NCBI GenBank assembly: GCA_037013685.1
Contig: CM072909.1
Span: 744,001-808,000, forward strand
Source of the DNA: Acridotheres tristis
Lineage: Eukaryota > Chordata > Aves > Passeriformes > Sturnidae
Length of the DNA: 64,000 bases
Reading direction: 5' to 3'
The notes beneath the pieces were generated by a model. That model ran no database searches and had not been told where the DNA came from. It was given only the letters and a program-made list of their open reading frames with translations. This document shows, piece after piece, positions 47,401-61,206 of this stretch (position 1 is its first letter; each line of letters starts with the position of its first letter). Position numbers and translations under genes: made by a program.

Positions 47401-50400
47401 ACACAAATCCATAAGTCAGCTGCAAATGGCAGCAGGCAAAGAGACTGGAAATGATAAAACTCCCTGGAGAACACAGATTTGGCATCTTGCAGCACAGCAC
47501 AGGTCAGGCTTTGGGCAATCTGTGCTCTGTATTTAGCCCCAGCCTCTGCTCCCATTGCAATGTGTTCTCCAACAAAAGGATTCTCTGCAAAATTCCCCTG
47601 GGAGTGATGGAAATAGCTCCAGGCAGACCAAAACCAGCTTCTCCTCTGTTCTAAACTCCAAATCCTCTAGCACATCTCTTACACAGTCCCAGTGTCCCTC
47701 ACCCCACACAGGTCACAGCCTGGTAAAAGGATCCAAGCCCCATACCTGTTCTACTCCCCAAAGTGCAAAGTAAATCATTCCTGCCTGGGGCCAGGAGGAT
47801 CAGAAGCTGCCCAAAGGGCTCAGAGACCAAAAAAAAGGAAAGAGCACTTGTGCCTTCCTCACTTCCAACCCTAGGAAAGAGGTGATGAAAGCTCAAGGAA
47901 TGAGAAATCTGATGGTGGAACTGAGCTGATATCCTGATCCCTGCCACATCCTGATCCCTCTCACAGCCTGATCTCTGCCACATCCTGATCCCTCTCACAG
48001 CCTGATCTCTGCCACAGCCTGATCCCTCTCACAGCCTGATCTCTGCCACATCCTGATCCCTCTCACAGCCTGATCTCTGCCACATCCTGATCCCTCTCAC
48101 AGCCTGATCCCTGCCACATCCTGATCCCTCTCACAGCCTGATCCCTGCCACAGCCTGATCCCTGCCACAGCCTGATCCCTGCCACAGCCTGATCCCTCTC
48201 ACAGCCTGATCTCTGCCACATCCTGATCTCTGCCACAGCCTGATCTCTGCCACAGCCTGATCCCTGCCACAGCCTGATCCCTGCCACAGCCTGATCTCTG
48301 CCACAGCCTGATCCCTCTCACAGCCTGATCTCTGCCACATCCTGATCCCTGCCACAGCCTGATCCCTCTCACAGCCTGATCTCTGCCACATCCTGATCCC
48401 TCTCACAGCCTGATCCCTCTCACAGCCTGATCTCTGCCACAGCCTGATCTCTGCCACAGCCTGATCCCTGCCACAGCCTGATCTCTGCCACAGCCTGATC
48501 CCTGCCACAGCCTGATCCCTGCCAGATTTTATAGGACATTGTGCCAGATATAGGCTACAGTAATTAATACTATTTTTACACCTTTTATGCAAATTGCCCC
48601 TATCAGCCCACAAATATCACTTTAAGCAGCTGAATGGGTGCTAAATAACATGTTCAAGCCTGGCTGATACACCCTGGGGTGGGCCACTGAAGCCAGCTGT
48701 GGCATTGCCTGGGGACACCCTGTGGCACTGCCTTGGGGACAGATCCCACCCTGTCCCCTCCTTGATCACCATCGCAGGGCACTGCTCCCACGGGCAGTGG
48801 GGGTTTTGAACCAATGTGGGCTTATTCAGTTGAAGGGCTTTTCTGTCCAACCCTGTAGGTGAGTCCAGGGCTCCTCCCTCCATTTATCATCTCAGTACTG
48901 AAGGCTTCTTACAGAACCATGGGGAAAAGGAATGCAGGAATAAAGCCAAGACGGGAATTTATCCTAATTCCTTCATTTCCACACAAGTTGTAATGAGGAG
49001 AAAGAGTAAAATCCCAAATCTCTGCGAGGGCTGTCTGTCCTGACTGCTAAACCAGAGCTGGGAAAATCCAGGTACCCGCTCACTTTTTCTATTCATGAAA
49101 TCAACAGCTCTGAGCAACATTTGTCAATGGATATTTTATCACCCTGAAGAAAAGATACACAGAATTGAGTTCATCTGAGCTTTCTTTAAACAACTTGACT
49201 CCTTCAAGAGGGTGATAAGAAATTTGTGCTCACATTGACATGGTTTTCTCACAGAGGAAGCCATGAGCACAGGGTTTTTTACACAAATATCCATGACATG
49301 ATCTCAGTTGCCATAGAAACAAGCCTGCTCTCTCCCTGCCAAAAATCTTCTGCCCAGTACAGATATACAGTTAAGTATTCAATGCTGGCAGATTAAATTA
49401 GCTCAAGAAATTATTTAGCCATTATTTAGGTACTTTCCTTGGAGCCAGGCACTGTTTTATTGAGACTTCCTGCCAGGTTTTAACAAAAAGCTGTGACAAA
49501 AAATGCTATTGTAAAATAAATGCTGAAAAGGGAAATAGAGTTGCTTTTTCAGGCAACTGAGTTGACAGCTGGAACAAAAGAGACCAGCTCTGTTCTCACC
49601 TCTGAGAACATCTGCAGGATCACAGCAAATGCAATTAATTTAATGAATACAAAACCAGCAGCCTCAGTAATGAAAACCTCAGTGTTTTCCAGAAGGGGCT
49701 TTAATTCCTGCATCTGGGAAAGCTGCTCTATTCCTCTCCCCTCTTTAACCTCCCAGAGCTGCTGTGCTCTCCAGACCCACTAGGGTGACATCACAGCTAA
49801 AATTCATTCCATAACTCCCAAATTACAGGATATTCTCTCCCAGGGGTTTGCAGCTTGGGAGGGTGAAACAAGAGAAGTCTGGTGATCATTAACAGCAGAA
49901 GGAAAAAATCAAACTTCCAGGCTTGGTTTGTAGGATGGTCCCAAAAAAGTACTGGGGGTCTTTCTGCAAGTGTTTTTTACCCTGGTCTTGTGCTCTGACA
50001 TTACCTGCAGGGAAATTAAACTAAAGTTTCTCATGTCCCCCCACCAAGCTGGCACCTGGCTGCTTGGTTTGTTGTCTGAAAAAAACCAAAAAGCTCAGGT
50101 TTCATTCATGTTGTTCTAGGACTCCCTTCCCCATCCCAGAATAACCATATTCCAGCTGAAAACAGGCACGGAAATCAGGACATGCCTAAAAATGGAGACT
50201 TTTAGCAGATAACAACATCACAGATAGCAGGAATGTTTGCAGAGTGCCTGAAACAGCAGAGAAAATTCATCCCCTGATGCCAGAGGATCAGCTTGGTTTG
50301 GCTCAGCCACAGGATGGGCTGGGAGCCCGGCTCAGCCTGCACACACAGGACCCACGGCAGTCCCGCGGGATATCCACGGCAGTCCCGCGGGATATCCACG

Positions 50401-53400
50401 GCGGTCCCGCGGGATATCCACGGCAGTCCCGCGGGATATCCACGGCAGTCACGCGGGATATCCACGGCAGTCCCGCGGGATACCCACGGCAGTCCCGCGG
50501 GATATCCACGGCGGTCCCGCGGGATATCCACGGCGGTCCCGCGGGATATCCACGGCGGTCCCGCGGGATATCCACGGCGGTCCCGCGGGATATCCACGGC
50601 GGTCACGCGGGATATCCACGGCGGTCACGCGGGATACCCACGGCGGTCCCGCGGGATATCCACGGCGGTCCCGCGGGATATCCACGGCGGTCCCGCGGGA
50701 TACCCACGGCAGTCACGCGGGATACCCACGGCAGTCACGCGGGATACCCACGGCAGTCCCGCGGGATATCCACGGCAGTCCCGCGGGATATCCACGGCAG
50801 TCACGCGGGATATCCACGGCAGTCACGCGGGATATCCATGGCAGTCACACAGGATATCCATGGCAGTCACACATCCCTGGAACTCAGCAGGAGCTCCCCC
50901 TCTGCTGGGACCCCCAGCACTCACTCCAGGGACTGCTGCTTCCAGGAAATCAAGGAAGGCACCAGGCACCAGCTCATGGGCACAAAAGGAGCACAAAACT
51001 CGGTGGGTGGTTCTGGCATTCCCCCAGAATTTCCTGCTGCTCAGAAAGGAACCTGCCTCCCCTCTGAGCACGTGATGGAGATGTTTTGGGGAGAGGCTGC
51101 TGGGTTCTCCTGGGTCTGAGTGGCATTTCTGAGCTGGCACTCCCCTGCAGAGACACAGAAACAGGAGAGCAAGAGCCTCTGGGTGCCTGAGGGAGGCTGG
51201 AACTGTGTCTGCTGGAGCCTGCACAGACATTTCAATCTGCTGTTGTTTGGGAGAGCCAGGGAGAACAAACAGCTCTGCAGCAACTTCTCACCCTGGGAGG
51301 TTCCTGCAGGAAAAGGCTATTTTTGTCCTCTGATTTGAGAGCCTGCATCACGCCAAGGCCGGTGCCTTCTGACCCTCAATTCCTCGGGAGTTTGTACAGA
51401 TTTTTCCAAAACGTAATGAGGAAAAAAAAAAACCTTACCAAGCTGTTTAATTTGCTCACTCTAAGGTGGTGCCTTGCACTGTCTTGTTCACATTTCTCTG
51501 CCAGTCCAGTTTATTTGGACTAACCAAGGAGTGGACTTGGACCACTGTGTTTAGATGTGAGCCTGCCAAACCCAAATCTGTGCTTTCCTGAAGTCTCAGG
51601 TGCCAGCAAGCCGAGGCTGGATGGAACCCCATCCCACAGCAGGCTTTAAGGTCCCTCCCAGCACAAACCAGTCTGGGATTCTGTGATTTTAAAGGTTTTA
51701 CCTCCAGGGGTCCTGGGGATTTTTCCTGCTTGGAAACATCCCAGATTCCCTCTTCCCAGCACCCTCCATCCATTGACACCTCTGACAGCACATTTGGAAG
51801 CAAGAGCAGGGAATTGTTCCATGTACAGAACATTCTGAGTGCCTCAGCCTGCAACAGAGGACAGCAGGAACATCGCCCACCCCCTCTGCCATCCTGATCT
51901 TACTATAAATAATAACAATAAACAACCAGGAGTGAGGACAGACCGCTGGGGCAGCAAGAGGGAGCTCGGGAAGAAGCTCCCAGATCCACCAAGATAGCTC
52001 TCCTTTGCCAAAACAGGAAAGTGGCAACGAGCACAAAACACCAGGATCTTGATGTTTACATCCCATTGTAAGGCATTTCTGCCAACACAGAGCTCTTTCC
52101 AGAAGCCTCCAGGGTTTCTGTCACATAAAATATGCTGAATTACTCCCCTTGGCAAGGCTCCAAGTGTGACAAAGCAGGAATGGGAATGTCCCCTCCCCGA
52201 GCAGCCCCACACCACCAGGAACAGCACTCAGGAGTGCTCCTGCTGCTCCCAGGCTTTTCCAGCACTAAAACCACAACTGCTGGGTCTCAGGGCAGGAAAT
52301 CAAACCCTGCCACTGAGCGAGGACAGCACAGCACCGAGGGTTTCACTGAGGATTAGTTACCAGGTAACCTCCCAGCAGCTGCAATTGGCAATTTTGGGAA
52401 ATTCTCTGCTCCTATCGCTGCCTTCTATTATGAAACATCACATTCAGCACCTTGGAGGAGCTGTTCCTCACTACTTGGGAACATTTCACTCCTATTTTTT
52501 TCCCTCCTGCAATTCATTCCGAGCTGTTTTACGAGGAGCAGCACAACATCAACGTTCTCTCCCTCTAGTAAGGACACTCCAGGTCAGCAGCTCGAAGGAA
52601 ATACCAGAGGAGTCTCTCAGAAGGCTCACTGTACATGAAAACACCAGCGTGGAGATAACAGGATTGTCCTCTGACCTTCTTTAGGGGCACAGCACGAGGA
52701 GCTAAAGCGAATCCCAGCTTGGCCCAGTGAATTTTTTTGTTGTGCACTAGTTAAGCAGCACTAGCCCTGCCAGTCTTCCAACTCCCACCACACTTCTGGA
52801 ATATCAAACTCCCTGAAGGTTTTCTGCTGCAGAATAAATTCCAGCTGAGGTGAACCCACCTCAAGGTCTCACCCTGTGCACAATCACCACAGAACTGGAG
52901 CCATCTTAGAGCTCCTTCCCTCCGTGTCAGAGAGCTCCAGTGAGATAGGCACAGCCTCCAGACCCACAGTGACCCATTCCCACCACTGCTGGCTCCTGCT
53001 GTCCCAGATCCCTCCCTGATCACATCAGCACCAGGAAGTTTCCTCCAACCTGCCCACACAGCCTCCAGCAGGTGTTTAACTGACATTAAAATCCCATTAA
53101 AATCCCATTAAAATTGCATTTAAATGGCATTTAAATTGCAGAAGAGTTCAATCTGATGATTTCGTGCTGCCCTGAGCTGCACCCTTCGTGCACTAATGGA
53201 GAAAACATCAATATGATGCTGCTGAGGGCTGATGGACCAGTCCCAAGGTAAGTGCACTAAACACCAGCACAGCAAGAACTGCTCTTCCCTCCAGTTTTTG
53301 CTCCCTGTGAAGCTGCAAATGTTATTTACAAAGTTTTCCCTGGCTGTTTATTCCTCTTGGTGCCTTCCTCTTTGGGGAGGCGCAGGAGCAGAGATGATAG

Positions 53401-54242
53401 AGGTGACAAATGACCGTGAGCATCCAGCCTGGCTCGGGGCTGGAACAGGAGAGACATCACAGGAAAACAAAGCCAGGTTTGCTTTCTGCCGTGAAAAGGA
53501 GACTCTTTCCTTTGGAGAAATGCAGTGTCAACCCTCATGGAACTCCCACAGAGCCCTCGCAGGGAGGGCATTCCCTGGGCACGACTTAGGGAGGCACCAA
53601 ACCCTTCCCTAAGGGAATCTGAGAGGTTTGGAACCCCCAGATCCTTCCCTAAGGATGCTTTAGGAGATACCAAAGCCTTTCCTAAGGGTACCTGAGGGGT
53701 TCGGAACCCCTATCTCCTTCTCTAAAGATGGTTTAGGAGGTACCAAAGCCTTCCCTAAAGGCAGGTTTGTAAGCCCCATGTCATTCCCTAGGGATGATTT
53801 AGGAGGTACCAAAGCCTTCCCTAAAGGCAGGTTTGGAATCCCCACCTCACTCCCTGGGGATGGCCTGGGCGGCACCGCGCTCTGCCCCGAGGGAAGGTTC
53901 GTGACCCCACCTGAGCCATCCCACAAACGCAGCTCCCGCCCCGATCTCCGCGCTCCGGGGCCGCTCCTCCGAACACCCCCGGGGGTGGGATCTGCTCCTC
54001 CAGGGCCGAATAAAGCGAGCGCGGGGCAAATTTCCCGAGCGCGAGGCAGCCCGGGGGCCGCAGAGCGGCCTCAGTGCGGAGCGGCGGGACCCCGCAGCGC
54101 ACAGGCCCCGCACCCCCCGGCGCTCCCCGGCTCCCCCCGTGCCCCCAGTCCCCTCACGCCCCCCAGAGCCGCTCCGCACCTTGTCCTGGGGGTCCCGCGC
54201 CCCGCCGGGGCCGCGCCCGGCCCGCAGCCGCGCCTCGCTCAT
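38402..54242 (-). CDS. CDS2: CDP-diacylglycerol synthase 2, complete, 13 coding exons
   Basis: CDS2 is an ER integral membrane enzyme that converts phosphatidate and CTP to CDP-diacylglycerol for phosphatidylinositol synthesis. Coding exons on the minus strand: 54242-54180, 45889-45747, 44839-44743, 44219-44122, 43379-43240, 42836-42778, 42411-42329, 41308-41221, 40880-40812, 40274-40122, 39875-39756, 39205-39102, 38531-38402 (stop 38404-38402). Phases join exactly: 1347 bp, 448 residues, against 445 in human. The family signature [20 protein letters not shown] followed by GIMDRFD spans exons 11-12. Multiple hydrophobic segments (for example in exons 3, 5, 6, 7, 8 and 11) fit the polytopic topology. 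The N-terminal 21 residues encoded by exon 1 ([11 protein letters not shown]...) differ from mammals and are GC-driven. I chose this ATG because it precedes the CAGGACAAG donor in frame; an upstream in-frame ATG is less likely. Intron 1 (8.3 kb) holds most repeats. Confidence 0.96.
42045..42268 (+). mobile_element. CR1 LINE 3' end in CDS2 intron 7
   Basis: It carries AAGGCCTGGCACAGGCTGCC, CCTGGACCCCTGGAAGTGCC, CTGGGATAGTGGGAGGGGTG and a CCAAACCAGTCTGGAATTCT tail. It is sense on the + strand, antisense to CDS2. Confidence 0.88.
43589..43841. repeat. About 24-bp TTCCCAAAATCC(A/T)CACCCTGTG tandem repeat in CDS2 intron 4
   Basis: About ten degenerate copies built on CCCAAAATCCCACACCCTGTG, interrupted by variants. 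The array stops where a CR1 fragment starts. It is open in one + frame, which I regard as accidental. Confidence 0.9.
43842..44010 (+). mobile_element. CR1 LINE 3' end in CDS2 intron 4
   Basis: It has GAAGCTGTGGCTGTCCTGGA, CAGTGGGAGGTGTCCCTGTC and the TTCCAGCCCAACCATGCTGG...TTCTGTGA tail in CR1 order. The 5' end is truncated against the 24-bp array. Confidence 0.88.
44346..44555. repeat. 40-bp minisatellite in CDS2 intron 3, five copies
   Basis: The unit starts TCCCAATCCCACATGGGATG and continues CTCAGGGTGGCATTTTTCCC, with exact 40-bp spacing. ATCCCACATGGGAT is an imperfect palindrome in each unit. The array lies about 130 bases upstream of the CDS2 exon 4 acceptor. Confidence 0.94.
45659..45770. 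repeat. Tandem copies of the CDS2 exon 2 donor region
   Basis: Three related segments, 45659-45689, 45690-45730 and 45731-45770, share GCTCAGGGAGTGTTACCTCG followed by (A/G)GGACAG. The third contains the real exon 2 donor. On the gene strand each reads CTGTCC(C/T)CGAG then GTAACA (GTGACA in the farthest copy), so two decoy donors lie about 41 and 71 bases downstream. Reading through the true donor meets TAA at once. Confidence 0.88.
46017..46106. repeat. 45-bp perfect tandem duplication
   Basis: Two adjacent, essentially identical 45-mers (CAGGGGTAAACACATGAGAA ... TTTTAGGTGGCA) in CDS2 intron 1. The lack of divergence suggests a recent event. Confidence 0.93.
47932..48524. repeat. 17-bp minisatellite in CDS2 intron 1, about 35 copies
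   Basis: The unit is CCTGATC(C/T)CTGCCACA(G/T) or CCTGATCCCTCTCACAG. The variant types are intermixed, with the TGCCACA and CTCACAG forms alternating in short blocks. 17 is not a multiple of 3, so the open minus-strand frame across it only reflects the lack of stop triplets. Confidence 0.96.
50352..50880. repeat. 22-bp CpG-rich minisatellite in CDS2 intron 1, about 24 copies
   Basis: The unit is CCACGGC(A/G)GTC(C/A)CGCGGGATA(T/C), with two or three CpGs and a CCGCGG/GATATCC core. Only three positions vary among inner copies, each with two states. The last two or three copies have CpG changed to TpG or CpA (CCATGG, CACACAGG). The array is as CpG-dense as an island but is far from any exon (more than 3 kb from exon 1). 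Confidence 0.96.
51600..51695 (+). mobile_element. Short CR1 LINE 3' tail
   Basis: It has GAGGCTGGATGGAACCCCAT, TTTAAGGTCCCTCCCAGCAC and AACCAGTCTGGGATTCTGTG, the last part of a CR1 3' end. It is heavily truncated and lies in CDS2 intron 1. Confidence 0.75.
53583..53905. repeat. About 67-75-bp tandem repeat upstream edge of the CpG island
   Basis: About 4.5 copies share TTAGGAGGTACCAAAGCCTT and CCCTAAAGGCAGGTTTGGAA. The last copy is GC-shifted and merges into the CDS2/PCNA CpG island. It lies in CDS2 intron 1, about 275 bases from the exon 1 donor. Confidence 0.88.
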
Positions 54243-57566
<3,324 letters not shown>

Positions 57567-57970
57567 CTGGAGCAGGACTTGGGGGGATCTGCTCCAGGCT
57601 GGAGGCAGCAATTCCAGAGCCTTGGAGCATCCTGGGAGCACTGTAGCTGTGTCTTGTAGATATCTTTGTAAATATTTTTTTGAAGTCGCTATTTTGCTAT
57701 CCTGGTATCATTGGAAATAGGAAAGCTGAGTTTTTCTAGTCTGTTCCTGTACTCCCAACAATCTCTTGGATGCTGTCTGAAGGTGAATTTTCTTCCTCCT
57801 TTCAGCTGGTGTTGGAGAAGAGGGGCAATATTTAATGGGTCAAGATATTCCCTGGAGTTTCCCCTGTGGAGCTGTAGCTTAGGGTTGCTGTTTTATTATC
57901 CCATGAGTTTATGTGACCTTAATTCATTTATTTTTGAAGCTGATATTCTGACTGAAACTTGGAAAATGGA

Positions 57971-57976
57971 AATAAA
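57971..57976 (+). terminator. PCNA: PCNA polyadenylation signal
   Basis: AATAAA lies 405 bases after the stop, followed by an AT-rich stretch and T/G-rich DNA. It is the first canonical signal downstream of PCNA, and a 3' UTR of this length is typical for the gene. Confidence 0.8.
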
Positions 57977-58434
57977 AAATACAATTTCACGGAGTTTGTT
58001 GTGTTTAGATGTGGGTGGATCGATGCTTTTGAAGCTGTGCTGGTGTGCCCCGATTCCCTTCTCAAGGCTCACAGTTGCAGCTTGGGTCACTCAGAGGTGT
58101 GGAAGAGTTGCCAGTCTGTTCCCTGGATGTGGGGTTAGTGGTGACTGTGGTGCTGCTGCCCTGACGGTTGGAATTAATGATCCTGTAAAGACTTTTTCCT
58201 CCCTAAACGACTGCCCGATGTTCAGTGTATTTTTTGGGAGGCTGTGTATTCCCCGCGGGTCGGCAGGACACGAGAATTCTGGAACAAAGCGCCTGGAGCG
58301 CTGTCCCCGCGCGTGACAAAGGATGTCACCAGATGGCAGTGCCGGCCACGAACGGAACCGCCGGCTCCGTGCCGCAGCTGCCCGGGCAGGACAATCCCTG
58401 CTCCGGGCTGGGGACAGCACTGTCCCGGCCCCGG

Positions 58435-58592
58435 GCTCCTGCTGGGACCAGCACTCCTGGGGACCGGCTGGAAGAGTCCCCAGGGCCAGCCCGGACGGGA
58501 CACCCTGGGACAGTGGGAGGTGTCCCTGCCCATGGTGACACCGGATGGGCTTTAAGGTCCCTTCCAACAGAAACCATTCCAGGACTCTGCGT
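58435..58592 (+). mobile_element. CR1 LINE 3' end between PCNA and TMEM230
   Basis: It has CACCCTGGGACAGTGGGAGG, TGTCCCTGCCCATGGTGACA and TTTAAGGTCCCTTCCAACAG, then AACCATTCCAGGACTCTG. It is a 5'-truncated CR1 tail within unusually CpG-rich surroundings. Confidence 0.85.
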
Positions 58593-58779
58593 TTAGACAC
58601 TGCTTTTCTGCTCCTGTGGTTCAGGCGCCTCCTCTGTTGAGCTGTCCCGTGTTTCCAGACCCTCCTCCATTTATCCTCCAGCTGCCTTGGCTTGCTGGTT
58701 CCTTCAGCACCGTGAGGGAAGATTTTTCGCCCTAAAGCTTTTTAGCAATTCCTGGGGTGGGTGCCTTAAATAACCTGGG

Positions 58780-58980
58780 GGCTCTTTTTCCGTCCTGCGG
58801 CGACGCTGGGATGCAGCAGGACCCGGGGACTGCCGGGGCAGAGCGAGGCTGGGGCGGCCCCGGCCGTGACCTGGAAGGGAAGCGGCGTCAGCGGCATCAA
58901 CTTCCCGGGGAAGGGAAGGGAAGGAAGGGCAGGACCGGCGGGGCCGGGATGGGCCGGGCCGGCCTTAGGTACGGGCCGGG
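58780..58980 (+). promoter_or_regulatory. TMEM230: CpG-rich probable TMEM230 promoter and non-coding first exon
   Basis: A CpG-dense block with GGGGCGGCCCCGGCC and several GGGCCGG repeats lies between PCNA and TMEM230. It ends in a possible donor (CCTTAG then GTACGG near 58970). TMEM230 needs an upstream non-coding exon because its ATG lies 29 bases after an acceptor (TTTGCAG ending at 61177). The position is inferred from CpG content, not from an observed transcript start. Confidence 0.5.
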
Positions 58981-58989
58981 CTGGGGGCT

Positions 58990-59345
58990 TCCCCTGAATT
59001 TGGGTGGGTTCGGGGTGCGTTCGAGTGGGTTCGGCGTGGGTTGGGGTGGATTTCGGGTGGATTCGGGGTGGATTTGGGTGAGTTGGGGTGGGTTTAGGTG
59101 AGTTTGGATTGGATTCGGGGAGAGTTTGAGTAGGTTAGGATTGGATTCGGGGTGTTTTGGGTGGATTTCGGGTTGTTTGGGTGAACTTAGGGTGATTTGG
59201 GTGGATTTCGGGTGGGTTTGAGTGAATTTAGGTGGTTTGGGGTGTTTAGGGTGGATTTAAGGTGGTTTGGGAGGATTTCAGGTGAATTTGAGTGAATTTG
59301 GGTTGGACTCGGGGAGGGTTCGGGTGGATTTCGGGGCACCCGCTG
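58990..59345. repeat. G/T-rich GGGTGGATTTCGGGT degenerate repeat
   Basis: About 350 bases of short, diverged units such as GGGTGGATTTC, GGGTGGGTTTGAGTGAATTT and TTAGGGTGATTTGGGTGG. The + strand has almost no C outside CpG. Repeated GGG/GGGG runs give quadruplex potential, and a few units resemble TTAGGG. It starts right after the CpG block, probably in the first TMEM230 intron. Confidence 0.88.
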
Positions 59346-61177
59346 TTCCGGATGTCCCCGGTGTCCCCACCGGAGGTGGCGGCTCTCACAAAGCGACATC
59401 CCCGCCCCTCCTGCTGTGCCGTGGGGGAAATGCGGGGCTGTGCTTGGGGGGATTCAGGATTCCGGACGGAGCTGCCGTGTTTGGCTTTCTCGGCGCTGCC
59501 CTGGCGCCTCCGCGGGGTTTAAAGCACAAGTGCCTTATTAGAAATTTGGAATTTCAGCATTAATTGCTTTGGCCAAGCTGCTCAGGCCCCGATTATTTAT
59601 TTGGCTCCCAAAAAACATAGCACTGTGCTGGTTCCTGCTCTGGAACCATTGTGGTGCTCAGTGTGAAGCTCAGTGGAGTTGAACCTGGCCCTTAAACTTG
59701 AGATCTGAGAGATTATTTTATATTTATATTTTATACACATTTGTCCTCTTTCTTATTGGTAAGTCAGGAAGGACAGGGCAGCTTGTGCAAGTGTAAAATG
59801 GGAATAATTCTGGAGAAGCCCCTGAAGAGCTTCGTAAATAATGGGGCAGTGAGTAAGAACAGAGAGCAAAATGGGGCAGAATTAGGAAATCTGGCACCTT
59901 TCAGAAAGGCTGGTTTATTCTGGCTTTTTCTCCTCCTGCACATCTACCCTCGGGCATGTGGGAGAGCCTGGGAGTGTTTGGGTCATGACCTGAAAAACAA
60001 GGATGTGTGGGGAGCAGGGAATGCCACCCTGCAGGTGAGGGGTGTTTTTGTTATCCGTGGCGCTGAAAATGTTGTGTCCGTGTTTAGTTTTTGCTACTAA
60101 AACAAAAGCCCAAAGGTCAAACCAAAGGTTCAGTGGTGGGAATTTTGGATCAGAGAGGATTTTATAAAAGTCAATATTACAGCAGGAGGAACCAAGCTGG
60201 GTGGGGAATGTGCCAGCAATTAGTGACGGGGAGACAAAGGGCTTCAGTTCAAGTGAAGACTCAATATTTTGAGTGGATGCATCACCTCTGATGCTAAAGA
60301 GTGTTGTGGAAACAGCATTTTTATCCCTTCCTGTTGGCACTGCTGGAATACCTGCTTTTGTTCCCTTGGTTACACACTTTCTCAGAAAATAAAAACTCTT
60401 GTTGAGGCTGGGAGGTGTGAGGAGCCCTTCCCTGCCTCTCCCCTGGGAATCCATGTCCTGCTGGGAGAGGTGCCCAGCCCAGTCCTGTGGCAGGGGGAGG
60501 TTGGCAGGATGGGTCCCTGGGAAGGCTCTGAGGGACAACAGCTGGCTCTGATCCCTATATCCAGTGTCCCCCTGGCACTGGGACCCTGCTCTGCACACCC
60601 TGGGCTGTCCCTGGGGTTTGGTGACCTCACCACTCACACTCTGTCCCCTTGTCCTGCTCCCTCTGAGTCACTCCTGCTGTCTCCATGACACCTCCATTTC
60701 ATTCCAGTTTCCAGTGGTTTGGGTTGGTTTTTTGTTTGTTTGGTTGTTTTTTTTCCCAAAATTGCTCTCTTGCGAAATCTCCTGGTGGTTGAAAAACTGC
60801 TCTGTTTAGCTCTTGTTTGGGTTTATTTGCTGGTGTCCTATTCAGAAACATCCAGAGCTTGGACATCTCCGTGCTGGCAGCAGGAACTCCTTGTGGAGTG
60901 AGAGCTGGGTCAGACCCTGGGCCTTGCCCTGGAATTCCAATCTAGTTCGAAGCACAGGTTCTGCCTTGATTCCAAATATTGTTGCAGCTGTATACATTTT
61001 GTATTTTAGTCTTCAAATGAAATGCTTTGATCCTCTGCTGGAAAAGTTTTAATTTGTTAAGAGGAACAGAGATGCCCTTGACATGGGAGTTTCTCTTCAG
61101 AAACCCCTGTTCTGTGTCTCTCAGACTGCCATCACTCAGGTTTCTGTCCTGGTTCTGCTCCTTCCCCTGGTTTGCAG
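59346..61177. other. Presumed TMEM230 intron 1 / intergenic
   Basis: I recognise no coding exon. It includes AT-rich stretches (59560-59800, 60700-60790) and ordinary DNA. It ends with the acceptor of the first coding TMEM230 exon. Confidence 0.5.
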
Positions 61178-61206
61178 GCTGTAGCTGATGCCCAGCCCCC
61201 CCTGGA

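Noticed and set aside
48131..48613. 160-codon minus-strand frame with [16 protein letters not shown] repeats
   Set aside because: It comes from the 17-bp array; the peptide period of 17 residues equals three frames of the unit.
50244..51119. 291- and 260-codon frames with [14 protein letters not shown] repeats
   Set aside because: A 22-bp unit cycles through three frames every 66 bp and lacks stops. It is a minisatellite in CDS2 intron 1.
59000..59345. Possible interstitial telomeric repeat
   Set aside because: Only isolated TTAGGG-like words occur among GGGTGGATTTC-type units; there is no run of consecutive TTAGGG.
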